Shown here: positions 1 through 10,536 of the stretch, piece after piece
How positions within the stretch are numbered: position 1 is the first letter of the stretch
Layout of the letters: the number at the start of each line of letters is the position of its first letter
Source of the DNA: Kingdonia uniflora
Taxonomy: Eukaryota; Streptophyta; Magnoliopsida; Ranunculales; Circaeasteraceae
Direction of reading: 5' to 3'
NCBI GenBank assembly: GCA_014058105.1
Contig: JACGCM010000779.1
Location: forward strand, 1-64,000
Length of the DNA: 64,000 nt
Program-made: the position numbers and the translations under genes
The notes under the pieces: model-generated
Seen by the model: only the letters and a program-made list of their open reading frames with translations
What the model was told of the DNA's origin: nothing
Database searches by the model: none

Positions 1-15
1 CTGGAAATATCTTAC

Positions 16-360
16 GTACTGAAATAGATGAGATCTCCGGTAAACTTTGGCAAAATCAACACCCAAACGACTTTCTTCAGATGAAGATGTGACTTCTAAC
101 ATCCATGCAGCTGGGTTATAACCAGACTTGATCATTTGAACATCTTCAATTCTCTAGAGAAAGAGAGAGAAAAAAAACATATGAAAACATTCAAAAGAAA
201 TGAACATTCAAAAATAACAACTAGTAAACAGTGAGCTACAATATGCAGTTTCAGATATTCAACTTAGCACAACCAATCTCAAAAAATTTAACCAAGTTCA
301 GAGACTTGGCACCAACGGACCTGTATAGATGAGCTGTCCTCTGCGCTTCACAAATAATAG
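16..360 (-). pseudogene. PDR-type ABCG transporter fragment (two exons)
   Basis: Two exons of a pleiotropic-drug-resistance ABC transporter, a plasma-membrane exporter family. The exon at 16-153 reads IKSGYNPAAWMLEVTSSSEE and continues LGVDFAKVYRRSHLFQ, the well-known PDR block after the second nucleotide-binding domain; it ends at a GTAAGA donor at the window edge. The exon at 278-360 reads KRRGQLIYTGPLG and then AKSLNLVKFFE, the block just upstream, but the two halves are in different frames because one G is missing in the GGTCCGTTGG stretch. The donor after KFFE reads AT instead of GT. The rest of the gene would lie left of the window. Family assignment is strong; the pseudogene call rests on the frameshift and the lost donor. 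Confidence 0.8.
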
Positions 361-849
361 CTGCAAATAACAACTTATTAAATGGAAGCCATAAACGGCA
401 GAAAAACACTGCACGGAAGCATAAGATCGAAATAGATGTATCTAGTATTGTAAAAGTAGAAGTCAAAATAAATAAATTTATACTCGGCTGATGAATGTTG
501 CATACATGGTTCTAGCAACTATAAAATATGGATTTGGCATGTTATTCTGACATGAATTCGTTACAAGAAAGAAGCTTTAATATTTTATGGGTAGCCTAGT
601 AAACTAAATTAGAGGAGTACCTAATCAAAGGATTCAAAAATATATGTACTGATGGACCGTGCTCACATTATTCCTTACCGTCCTCATCACAATGTTATAC
701 ATGAAAGCCCTTGATGGTAGTAGGTACACTGTAATATATTTTGGTAAATGATAGCAAGAATATATTGTACATCATAAGCTTTACTTAAAACAAAGTAATA
801 GTCAGATTTAGTTCATAAACGCAAAAAACATTCCTTTAATATAACATTT
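361..849. other. intergenic or intronic, no gene seen
   Basis: AT-rich sequence between the ABCG fragment and the lyase pseudogene. Short reading frames here do not resemble a known protein, and I see no repeat or RNA gene. It could be a decayed upstream intron of the ABCG gene. Confidence 0.5.
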
Positions 850-1880
850 CTCGACAGGATTAGATGTCGGAGGATCTTCAAGACGAATATAGTCATGCAT
901 AAGCCCCTGAAAGGGACTCATGCTTCTCGGTTGAGTCAGAAAATGATAATATTATCTCCCTCTACTAGTTGAGTCCCCAACACATCAATATTATACAATC
1001 AATATAACCCATGAATTCCATGTTTAGCAATCGAGTTGTCCCTTCCTATTAGCCCGGTTGTAAAATGAGGAGGATTGGCTTTGGCGTCATTCACTCGAAT
1101 CAAAGTCCAAGAATAGCAGAAAAAATTAGCAAAAATAGTTTTTTTTGTTGATGTCAGACATAAATAATATGGACTAAACCCTACCTGCAATTCAACAAGA
1201 GCGGCAGATGCATGCATAACTCGTAGCTTATATGTTCCCTTTTAGTTCATTTTGTCGAGTTTGAATATAATCTGCCATGTGGTTCCTTCGTATCCATCAG
1301 TTTCTAATTTCTTCCTGGAGAGCAACAACAGCCGCAACCCACAGTTGAGGTATTTTTAATTTACCCAGTGATTGTTTTATCAGGATGTATGAACTAAACT
1401 GTCCAAAAATGTGAATCATACCTGGGCACCTTTGCGAAGAACTAGTCTGTGGTATTCATTGATGCCTATTTTGAAAACGAGATCGCCATCGAGATATAAC
1501 TCTGCATACCTCTCCCACAATCCATATTGCCTAAACCTGTATATTCTAGTCTTAACCATATGTTTCTTACCTATGATCATAAATAAATAAAGTCATAGTT
1601 ATTGGTGTGATAGCTACCTATCAGGATGGTCGACATAGAGTTTGTTGATGTAGTTTGGATTAGGATCGGGGACGTAAAATCCTTTTGCGAAATGGTCTGG
1701 CACACCTATCTCCCATAAGGTTGGACTGCCTCTTGGTGGTTCATATACAAGAACGTCAAGGTTTATTTCAGATCCTGTAATTTAAAGTTAACTATCGAAC
1801 GATAACAAGTCTTAAGATTCATACCCAACGCCTACGACATGTAGCCCGACAACCCCCCGAGCAATGTTCGCTTCGTATCT
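850..1880 (-). pseudogene. rhamnogalacturonate lyase (PL4 family), 3' part, decayed
   Basis: C-terminal third of a plant rhamnogalacturonate endolyase, a secreted enzyme that cleaves the RG-I backbone of pectin. Exons read on the minus strand: 1618-1774 (EPPRGSPTLWEIGVPDHFAK, then YVPDPNPNYINKLYVDHPD), 1422-1536 (FRQYGLWERYAELYLDGD), 1185-1314 (YEGTTWQIIFKLD, GTYKLRV) and about 850-1103 (FTTGLIGRDNSIAKHGIHG, then a C-terminal TQPRSMSPFQG-like block). GT-AG sites flank the first three. A possible further exon lies at 1820-1880. Damage: a frameshift and a TAG in the DWFFAKVPR block, a TAA before KGTYKL, Trp to TGA after HGIHGLY, a one-base loss before the TQPR block, and a lost acceptor before the last exon. 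The N-terminal two thirds are absent. The family call is firm. Confidence 0.88.
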
Positions 1881-2097
1881 GAAATACGAAAATAATCAGT
1901 ATGTCAATATGAAAGAAAGATCACTAATCCTCTCAACAATTGAGAGCCTAGTTAGATACTAAGCATGAGCACAAAGATATGGTACAGTATAAAATATATT
2001 TAGAACGAATCTGAGTATAGATATCTAGAAACAAAAAAACATCGCAATCTTTAAATAAACAAGGGCAAGAAACTCCAATAAATTTAAATTAGATCTC

Positions 2098-3216
2098 AGG
2101 GAATATACCTAGTTCTACTAGTCCTTTGCAGATCAGGTGGGCAACTTGCTGGAACAAAGGGCATAACAATTGCTTTCCCCTTCTTCCTGCTACTATCCAA
2201 ATCACGTCTTCGTTTGTAAACCGTCTTGCACTTCCAATCAGTATCAACTTCTATTGCTATCGCTTTCCCCTTATCCTTCCTTTTATCCAAATCCCCAATT
2301 GGACGGCAAATCGACACTTTCGTCTACACAAAACTAAAATGCTTGCAGTTGTACCTGAACTCATATGTTGTCGACTCTTTACTTAAATTGTTATCATCTT
2401 TGCCATATTCAATCAGGCACATATCTTTATTAATGTTACAAGAGTAAGAAGAACCTGCAGAACTTAAATTCTCTCCAGTCCAATGCTTTTGATTATCTGA
2501 ATCCACAATTTCTCATCTATTGTTTTCCTCTTTTATTTTCGGTTTGCTATTACATATCATTGTTTCAGAGACAAATGATTGGTCTTCTTCTGGGGCAATG
2601 AGAACCAAACTTGTGGCTGAACTACTATAACAATTTGTATTTTTAGACGATTCTGAATTTCACTTAATAGTAGGAAGTTTCAGGGATTCTAGCTTCTGTA
2701 AGGAGTTTTAGCCTCTTTTCAGCTTTGTTATTTTGTTTTATCTCTAACCGTAGTTCTTTTTCTATCTCTACCAGCTGTACACAAGATAGAGGGAAGAATT
2801 AGAGTTTCATGTTTCAATAACTCATTATTAAACCAAACTACCAAGATAACAATATCAAACATATGCTAAAATAACACCATTAACACAACAATGTGATGGA
2901 GGATTCTTCAGACCTTTTACTCTATGAGGTATGCATTTTTGTTTGTAGCTTTTGAAGCTAGTCTATCTGCATATAATCTTTCTCTTAAACACTCCATTCT
3001 CCATAACCCATTTTCTTCTTCTGCCATTATCTCCCTAAAGAAAACATGCATAACACAAACATGTAAATGTGAAAAAACTGATAATGTGCAAGGGCTTACC
3101 TTTCTAATTTATATGCATTTTTGTTTGTAGCTTTTGAAGCTAGTCTATCTGCATATAATCTTCCTCTTAAACACTCCATTCTCCATAACCCGTTTTCTTC
3201 TTCTGCCATTATCTCC
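2098..3216 (-). pseudogene. unrecognised plant coiled-coil protein gene, decayed
   Basis: A spliced host gene remnant. Exon material at 3100-3216 reads MAEEENGLWRMECLRGRLYA then DRLASKATNKNA, a charged helical segment with an AG acceptor and a GTAAGC donor. After an acceptor at 2775-2776 comes LVEIEKELRLEIKQNNKAEK, then a Ser-rich acidic region, then a basic tail with two similar blocks (DLDKRKDKGKAIAIEVDTDW and DLDSSRKKGKAIVMP) ending near 2098. The long frame is interrupted by TAA, TGA and TAG codons. The helical start followed by an acidic Ser-rich middle looks like a family of plant nuclear or cytoskeletal coiled-coil proteins, but I cannot name it. Confidence 0.6.
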
Positions 3217-3294
3217 CTAAAGAAAACATGCATAACACAAACATGTAAATGTGAAAAAACTGATAATGTGCAAGGACTTACCTTTCTAATTTAT
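2931..3294. repeat. 182-bp tandem duplication containing an exon
   Basis: Two head-to-tail copies, 2931-3112 and 3113-3294, differ by only a few substitutions (for example CTTTCTC/CTTCCTC and AGGGCTT/AGGACTT). Each copy contains the ENGLWRMECLR exon start and its acceptor on the minus strand. Only the upstream (right) copy has a usable GTAAGC donor, at 3098-3099; the left copy runs into a stop. A recent segmental exon duplication in an already dying gene is the simplest reading. Confidence 0.9.
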
Positions 3295-3596
3295 CTCCAT
3301 CACAAGAAGGCAGCATTGTCTTTCTATTGATAATTTTTTGGAAACATCTCCAACTTAATAGAATTCAAATTTGAACATAATACCCATTAATGTAGTTAGC
3401 ACTGTTTTGGGCAGATATGATAGATTCACAACAGTTTTATGAAGCTAGTACTGGATTGGAGTGGAGTGGAGTACTTTGAATGTGAAATGGGGTCGATTAC
3501 ATACAGTCATGAGAGAATCTCTATTCTACTATGTACACACAATGCTGCTCTCAACTTTCTTTTTTCCAAATCCCCTCTTGGACTGTAAATTGTAAC
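3295..3596. other. intergenic flank of element 1
   Basis: No gene seen. The last five bases, GTAAC at 3592-3596, are the left copy of the target-site duplication of element 1. Confidence 0.6.
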
Positions 3597-4140
3597 TGCA
3601 GTATCATATTTCCCAGATTCGACAAGAATAAGCCAACAACCTATAGTCGAAGACAGTTCAACATTCTATAGTCGAAGATTGGGCAGCCTCCTATAGTCGA
3701 AGACAGTCAACAATCTATAGTCGAGGATAACTCATCATTCTAGAAGATTCCGTGAGTCCTCGACTTACCAAAAGTAGCCGTTGAATCCCGGTCAATAAGG
3801 AACTGTTAGAGATCCGCGAAGTTCGCCCACTTCCTCCGGAATAGGAGACTTTTTCTTTCTTTTTGTAAAACTGCCTATATACACTATAAATACAGGCAGA
3901 GAATAGGTTCAAAGGGACCAGAAAATCTCTGAGACTAATAATTCCTAAACGCTAGCAATATTTTGAAACTTGTAATTTCTTGCATCTTCTAGATTTTCCA
4001 TCAAATCCTCCTCGAGGTCATAGTTTTTCTCGGTTTCTACTGAGTTTTCCACGTAAAATCTTGGTTATTTAGCTCTTATTACGACATCTTTATGAACAAG
4101 TATTGGCAAATGTTTTTCTCTCGGAAAACACACCAATGCA
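3597..4140 (+). repeat. 5' LTR of element 1
   Basis: Starts TGCAGTATC and ends CAATGCA; matches 15092-15636 almost throughout. It contains four spaced copies of a CTATAGTCGA motif between about 3640 and 3725, which may act as enhancer repeats in U3, followed by a TATA box at 3885. Confidence 0.93.
3885..3892 (+). promoter_or_regulatory. TATA box in the 5' LTR of element 1
   Basis: TATAAATA, conserved as TATAAATG at 15380 in the 3' LTR. It sits inside a small inverted repeat (CTGCC...GGCAG). Transcription would start about 30 bases downstream. Confidence 0.6.
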
Positions 4141-4158
4141 ATTGGCGCCGTCTGTGGA
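4141..4158 (+). promoter_or_regulatory. primer-binding site of element 1
   Basis: ATTGGCGCCGTCTGTGG directly follows the 5' LTR. The TGGCGCCGTCTGTGG core is the usual primer site of plant Tat-type elements and pairs with a tRNA 3' end. Elements 2 and 3 have related but mutated versions. Confidence 0.8.
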
Positions 4159-4205
4159 AATTAACTATACTTTTTTCTACCATTTTCAATCCTAACACCG
4201 TCCAA

Positions 4206-5640
4206 ATGACCAACATGAACTTGAGAAGCCATTCTAGTACCGTAAGAGATTAGGACATTCCAGGAGCCCTCGATCTGTATGGTGCGGTTCTTGAACTTCA
4301 AAAGCAAATGGCTTCAAAAAAGACCAACGACTGGAAGATCAGCGTGTTCATGCTCAAGCTCAACAAAAGGAGAGAGACGAACGCAAAAAATCCCTGGACC
4401 AGCAGAGTCAAACCCATCAAAAAGAGATGGAAAGATTGTGAAGAACAAAAGATTGAATAACAGCTCACCAAGCATCGCCACCACTGGCTCAAAGTGAACA
4501 TTGATCAAGAGCAGTTCAACATGATAATCAGCCTAAGGAAGACGACCAACGAGCATCTCGATCTAGATGTGGCAATCCTAATAGAGCCTCTCGACATTTT
4601 GGGTTAACTTCTTCAACTTCGATAATGCAAGGAAGTCGACGTACACGTCATCAAATACCTCCACCAGAAAGAATGCCCATCAGAGATCGATCAGGACCAT
4701 AGGGACAAGGAGATTTTGTTCCTCAGGTCGCAACCCTGCCTCTTCCCCAGCAGTAATTTGTCACCCTGGATGACCTCAATAACAAAATTCAAGCCATCAA
4801 CCATGACATCCCAGGCCGATGATCTGTGCTCGAAAGAATCGAAACAAATCCCATCTCCCCTTATCTAAAAAATATGCCTATTCCAGAAAATTTCCATATG
4901 CCCAAATTCATCCATTATGCAGGCCTTACTGACCCGCTTACCCATGTTTGACATTTCAAAGCTACAGTTGGATTATACTTAAAACTCGACCATATGTTGT
5001 GTCGACTATTCAACATGAGCCTAAAAGAAGAACCACTTCGATGGTTCTATACTATACAGGAAGCTTCTATCACCACTTCATACAATTACAAAATCTTTTC
5101 GAATCCAACTACACTCTTACCAGGGAGCGTAAAATCACCGTAGATTTTTTATTTTATTTTAAGCAAGGCGTAAAGGAATCCTTGGCGACTTTTTATAAAC
5201 GTTTCCTCTAAGAAACGTGGAAGATTGGTAATTCAGACCCCAAGATCGTGGTACCAGCATTTACCTCCGTCTTGTACATAGATTCCAAGGTGCGCGAGGA
5301 ACTTACTATCCACAAACCACGCATTGTTTCAGAAATGATCGGCATTGTCAATAATTACATCGAGCTGGAGCGCTCGAAGAAGGATAAGATGAATAGCTCC
5401 TCTGTCATTCATTCTCGAGAAGTATCTTTGATTTCGTCCAATGCGCAACCACTTCTGAAATACCAAAGCTATAAGCCAAAAATACTGATAACATCAGGCG
5501 AAGGGAAGGCAGGCCTGACAGACCTGCCCAGACTCTGCCACCAATGACTACAACCCTCTCCATTATCTTGCAAATGATAAAAGGGAGACGAGTGTTATCA
5601 TGCACCGCAGACGATTACAGATCTTCCAAACAAACCCTTA
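4206..5640 (+). pseudogene. gag region of element 1, decayed
   Basis: Capsid-type polyprotein remnant. An ATG at 4206 opens MTNMNLRSHSS and meets TAG after 15 codons. Further on, FHMPKFIHYAGLTDPLTHV, CRLFNMSLKEEPLRWFY and a later ELTIHKPRIVSEMIGIVNNY block follow the order of the plant Retrotrans_gag domain, spread over several frames with stops. Gag would form the virus-like particle. Family call from motif order; not functional. Confidence 0.75.
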
Positions 5641-5655
5641 TGTCAGTATCATAAT

Positions 5656-6444
5656 GTGCATAGTCATGAAAATGACAACTGCTTCTCCCTCGTACGTATC
5701 TTTCATCGTTTCCTCTTAGTTGGAAGACTCCATTATGTAATTGATATTCAGAAATTTCTTGACGAACAAGCAAAAAATGCAGAATTCGATCACAATCTTA
5801 TCCAGGGACAAGCTCAACATTTGTATATGATTGAGATTGATAAAGGGAAGAAAAGAAAACAAGACGATCATATTACGTCTTTCCGCAAGATGACCTCCTC
5901 CAACAAATCAGCTAAACTCCTTCTAAGTACAAGTAAATCCCAGCGTCCTTACAAGATAACTTTCGAGGACTGTGATACAAGTCACGTACAATACCCTCAT
6001 GACGATCCTCTTATTATTATGTTAAAAGTCGGATAGGATTACTTACACACACTTCCCATTGATACTGGAAGTGCCAGAGATGTATTATTCCGTAGAGCGA
6101 TCGAAGTACTAGGTCTTACCGATTTGGTCAAAGCTTCGATAATAACAATTACAAGTTTTAATAGTTCGAAGGAATCAACTATAGGAGAAATCACTCTGCC
6201 GGTCCAAGCAGGTTTGGAAACTACATTCGTCAAATTTCTTGTCATCGATGCAGAGTCCAAGTATTTGGTCATTTTGGGACGTAGTTGGTTATATTCTATC
6301 AAAGAAGTACCCTCCACTTATCATTTAACGCTACATTTTCTTACGGATTACGGAGTCTATGAAATCAAGGTTAGCCAAGCAGTGGCGCAAATGTGCAAAA
6401 ATACCACTATCAACCCTCATACAGCTAATCTTCTCAAAGCATAG
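5656..6444 (+). pseudogene. retroviral-type aspartic protease of element 1
   Basis: The catalytic motif LPIDTGSARDVLF lies near 6055, followed by YLVILGRSWLYSIKEVPSTY, the flap and C-terminal part typical of Tat proteases. The preceding frame (5656-6036, with FEDCDTSHVQYPHDDPLII) joins in the same frame through a single TAG at about 6034. It would cleave the Gag-Pol polyprotein. Apart from that stop the domain is readable through to 6444. Confidence 0.85.
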
Positions 6445-6479
6445 CAGTTACAGCATGAAGAGTCCCCCACTTATGAGCA

Positions 6480-7390
6480 GCACGACACTGAAGTAGTCGA
6501 AACTGCTGAAATTAATGGCCCAAGATGCACCACCTTCATTAGATCCAAGCAGTTAGTCAATGAAAAGGAGGCCATGATACAACTACTTAAGAAAAACATC
6601 GACGTCTTCGCCTGGACTTTCAAAGAAATGTCAGGGATCGATCCTTCGATTGCTTGCCACCGCCTCAACCTCCTTCAAGACCGCAAGGAAATCATCCAGA
6701 AATGATAGAATTTATCCTCCCTGACTTCGCGATGTAGTTAATGAAGAAATTGATAAGCTACTTCACGTAGGATTCATTCAGGAAGCTAAATACCTGAAGT
6801 GGGTTTCTAACATCATCGCCGTACCAAAGAAAAATGGCAAAATTTGAGTTTGTGTCGACTTAACGGAGCTCAACAAATTCACACCCAAAGAATGCTTTCC
6901 GCTACCGCTCATTTTGCAACTTCTAGACTCAGCTGCAGGCCACGAACTTCTTTCTATAATGGATGCCGCCTCGGGGTACAACCAAGTTCCACTTGCTGAA
7001 GAAGATAAAAAAAAACAACCTCCATAACAAGCAGAGGACTTTACTGTTATACGGTAATGCCATTTTGGGATGAAAAATGCTGGAGCTACTTACTAACGAC
7101 TGGCCACCCAAATGTTCAAAGGTCAGCTAGGAAAAATCATGGAAGTTTATATCAATGACATGATCTTCAAAAGCATGAAAAGGAAAGATCATCTCCACAA
7201 CCTTCAAATAATCTTCGATATCCTTCGCCAGTACCGGATGAAACTAAACCCAGAAAAATATCAATTCGGCATTGCCTCTGGCAAATTCCTGGGCCATCTG
7301 GTCAGCAAAAGGGGTATCGAAATCGATCCCGCTCAAATCAAAAGGCTCATGGAAATTCCCTCTCCTCGAACAAAAAAAGATGTTTAAAAA
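6480..7390 (+). pseudogene. reverse transcriptase of element 1, decayed
   Basis: Motifs in order: NIDVFAWTFKEMSGIDPS, AKYLKWVSNIIAVPKKNGKI (then a stop), VCVDLTELNKFTPKECFPLP, LLSIMDAASGYNQVPL, then KIMEVYINDMIFKSM and KFLGHLVSKRGIEIDPAQI. The active-site motif reads YIND where the functional form is YxDD, so the first catalytic Asp is Asn. Stops near 6704 and 6847 and frameshifts near 7010-7100 break the domain. Confidence 0.88.
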
Positions 7391-7539
7391 TTTGCTGTCA
7401 AGATCGCTGCTCTTCACAAATTCATCTCAAAGTCATCTGATCGATGCAAACTTCTTTACCTCATTCTTCATGGAAAACCCACTCCTCTTTCCAATAAATA
7501 ACAAAAGGAAGTTATTTGGACTCCTGACTGTGAACTAGC

Positions 7540-7921
7540 CTTCCAAGATCTTAAACGATACTCAGGGCGTCCTCCTATCATGAGTACACTAGTTGATGGC
7601 GAAACACTCACCATATACTTATCTACAGTTGAAGACTCAATCAGTTCTGTCCTTATTTGAGAAGATGCAGGCATTGAGAAACCTATTTACTTTATTAATA
7701 AAACTCTTATGCATACTGAAAAATGCTACACTACCACAGAAAAACAAATGCTCGCCTTGGTTTACAGTTCTCAAAAACTCTGTCCGTACTTCCAAGCTCA
7801 CCCCATCAATGTTATTACAAAATATCCTCTCAAACTCATCCTCTCTAAAAAAGAAAAATCTCGACGAGTTCAACAATGGTTTGTTTTCCTTGGTGAGTAT
7901 GACATCTCTTTTAAAACTTAA
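7540..7921 (+). pseudogene. RNase H (gypsy type) of element 1, decayed
   Basis: Reads ELAFQDLKRYSGRPPIMST, IEKPIYFINKTLMHTEKCYT and EKSRRVQQWFVFLGEYDISF, the usual RNase H/connection sequence after gypsy RT. One internal stop near 7658 and frame changes upstream. It would degrade the RNA strand during reverse transcription. Confidence 0.82.
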
Positions 7922-7942
7922 ATATCAGTCAAGGGGAAAGTA

Positions 7943-8644
7943 ATGGTCGACTTTTCGGTAGATTTTCTAGTTGAAGACCCTGATTGGGAAGAACTTGAAG
8001 AAATCTTTACTGACGACTCAATTGCCAAACCAGACGCATGGTCCAAGAGTTCAGGTTGGCGACTTTTTACAGACCGATCAACAGGACCACAAGGTTCTGG
8101 AATTGGCATAATCCTTGTTACGCCTTCAAACCATCGCATCGAGAAAGCCATCAAACTCAAATTCTATGGTACCAATAATAAAACTGAGTACGAAGGAATC
8201 TTGTACGGCCTTGACGTTGCACTTACCCTTGGAGCTGAAGAATTAGCAGTATATGTTGACTTCTTACTCATCGCCAGTCACTATAAAAAAACTTTCAAGA
8301 CAACTGGCAAAATGGTTGATTACGCAGCCCTGGTCGAAGAAAAGATAATAAAATTCCAACATGCAGCCATCTCCTATTTTCCTCGACAAGAAAATTGCCA
8401 TGCCGATGCGTTAACTTATATTATAGCCATACTGGGAGACAATGAAAAAAGATCTTTAGAAATCGAGATCATTGAACATTCTAGCCTCGATATCATGTCT
8501 ATACTACAAATATCTATTACTGACGACAATGATCCTGAAGATTGGCGAAGACTGTTTTACGCTTACCTCAATTCCAACATCCTCCCCAGTAACAAAGAAG
8601 AGGCTAGATCCCTATTAGCAAGGTGCCCCCGATTCATAGTCTAA
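7943..8644 (+). CDS. second RNase H (archaeal-type) plus linker of element 1
   Basis: An open frame of 233 codons with a second, unrelated RNase H: GWRLFTDRSTGPQGSGIGI, then NKTEYEGILYGLDVAL, YVDFLLIASHY and PRQENCHADAL hold the Asp-Glu-Asp-Asp catalytic series. A dual RNase H is characteristic of the Tat lineage. The C-terminal third (DDNDPEDWRRLFYAYL) is the linker to integrase. It is the best preserved pol part of this copy, although it could not be expressed without the broken upstream frames. Confidence 0.85.
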   Translation: MVDFSVDFLVEDPDWEELEEIFTDDSIAKPDAWSKSSGWRLFTDRSTGPQGSGIGIILVTPSNHRIEKAIKLKFYGTNNKTEYEGILYGLDVALTLGAEELAVYVDFLLIASHYKKTFKTTGKMVDYAALVEEKIIKFQHAAISYFPRQENCHADALTYIIAILGDNEKRSLEIEIIEHSSLDIMSILQISITDDNDPEDWRRLFYAYLNSNILPSNKEEARSLLARCPRFIV

Positions 8645-9434
8645 GATACAATATTATATCGACTAACTGGGGGCGGACCGCTTATCAAATATATTTCCCA
8701 AAAATAGGCTTAGATAAAGATTAGAGAACTTCACGAAGGTATCTGTGGTGCATATATTTTCGGACGATCACTTGCCCAACGTGCGTTCACGCAAGGACTT
8801 TATTGGCCAATAATGCGACAAAACTGCGAAGACTTCATTTGAAAATGCTGTAAATGCCAAATCCACGCCCAGGACATCAAAAGTTCGGCCCTCAACTTAC
8901 ATATTAGCAATGTCCTTTGGCCATTTAAACGTTGGGGTATTGATATCATTGGCCCCTTCCATCCAGCATCGGGAAATAGAAGGTTCATTTTAGTTTCTAC
9001 CGATTACTTTACCAAGTGCTGCTTTCATGATGGCCTTCGGTACTTAAGCAGTCATTCCCTCAGACCTCGATCTCCCAAGTACTCGACGCCAAATTGTTAA
9101 TGAAAGCAATGAGCTCGGTCTCCTTTGCAACCTCAATTGGATAGAGAAAACACGAGACAAGGCCATTGCAAATTTGGGACAGTATCATGATACATTGAAG
9201 GAAGCATACACCAAGAAAGTTCGAAAATAAAAATTCGGTATTGGAGACCTTGTCCTCCTAAGAATTCAAGATCATATTCGACCTAAGAATTCTGGAAAAT
9301 TATCATAAAACTGGGAAGGACCCTACATTGTATGCAACAAGACTGATAGCGGAACTTACTGGCTAATGACTGAAGAAGAAGTTCATCTTGAATACCCATG
9401 GAATACTGCTAAGCTCAAATTCTTTTACAGATAA
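8645..9434 (+). pseudogene. integrase of element 1 with core deletion
   Basis: The zinc-binding end reads GLYWPIMRQNCEDFI with KCCKCQIHAQDIKSS, followed by RWGIDIIGPFHPASGNRRF, which holds the first catalytic Asp. Near 9025 the frame jumps from STDYFTKC straight to AVIPSDLDLPSTRRQIVNES and then NLNWIEKTRDKAIANLGQYH, so the stretch with the second Asp and the Glu is missing. The C-terminal domain (NWEGPYIVCNKTDSGTYWL) ends near 9434. Such an integrase could not act. Confidence 0.85.
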
Positions 9435-9499
9435 TTCCTTGTAATCATTTACTTCAAATCAAATAAACATTATTTTACATTACCTCTTTATACTTCGAA

Positions 9500-10310
9500 T
9501 TATTCATGATCTATACCTTTCACGTATAGATTTGATAAACGATATCTTTCTACGTCGATTTGTTCTTGATTGATACTTTAAAAGTATCAAATCTGACAAT
9601 CGATCTCATTTTACATCGATTTGTTCTCGATTTATACTTTCAAAGTATCAAATCTGACAATCGACCTCGTTCTACATCGATTTGTTCCCGATTTATACTT
9701 TCAATGTATCAAATCTGACAATAGACCTCATTCTACATCGATTTGTTCTCAATTTACACTTTAAATATATTAAATCTGACAATCGACCTCGTTCTACGTC
9801 GATTTGTTCTCGATTGATACTTTCAAAGTATCAAATCTAACAATCAACCTCATTCTACATCGATTTGTTCTCGATTTATACTTTCAAAGTATCAAATCTA
9901 ACAATCGACCTCGTTCTACATCGATTTGTTCTCGATTTATACTTTCAAAGTATCAAATCTGATAATCGACCTCGTTCTACATCGATTTGTTCTCAATTTA
10001 TACTTTCAAAGTTTCAAATCTGATAATCGACCTCATTTTACATCGATTTGTTCTTAATTTATACTTTCAAAGTATCAAATCTGACAATCAACCTCATTCT
10101 ACATCGATTTGTTCTAGATTTATACTTTCAAAGTATCAAATCTAACAATCGATATCTTTCTACATCAATTTGTTCTCGATCTATACCTTTCAGGTATCAA
10201 TCTCACAAATGAACGCATTCTCTTCGATTTGTTCTTAATCTATACTTTTTAAGTATAAGATCTGACAAACGGTCTCTTTACTACTTCAAAGTGATCCCGA
10301 TCAATACTTC
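9500..10310. repeat. 61-bp tandem repeat array in element 1 (about 13 copies)
   Basis: The word CGATTTGTTCT recurs at 9556, 9617, 9678, 9739, 9800, 9861, 9922, 9983, 10044 and 10105, exactly 61 bases apart, with degenerate units at both ends. Each unit contains a dyad, GATTTATACTTTC facing AAAGTATCAAATC, able to form a short hairpin. The array starts just after the integrase stop, a usual place for satellite-like arrays in Tat elements. Confidence 0.95.
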
Positions 10311-10536
10311 TCAAGTATGCCCGAGACATACACTTTCCTTTTATCTTTCACATTTCGAGCACACAAACATTTATTACTTATCTACTCGAATCTACTATTA
10401 CTTTATCATCTCTACACATACCAAATGATTATTTAACACAATATTTCAACAAGCACTACAATAGTTCATACCCATAATTTAAAATGGTTTTCGGTCCCAC
10501 TGACAATTTTTTACAAACTTTCATTCACAAAAACAT

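Noticed and set aside
2924..3330. Two similar plus-strand peptides starting FVAFEASLSAYNL
   Set aside because: They are the wrong strand of the duplicated exon; the minus strand has splice sites and a helical protein.
9500..10310. CRISPR-like array of regular repeats
   Set aside because: Units are contiguous with no unique spacers, and the array lies inside a plant retrotransposon.
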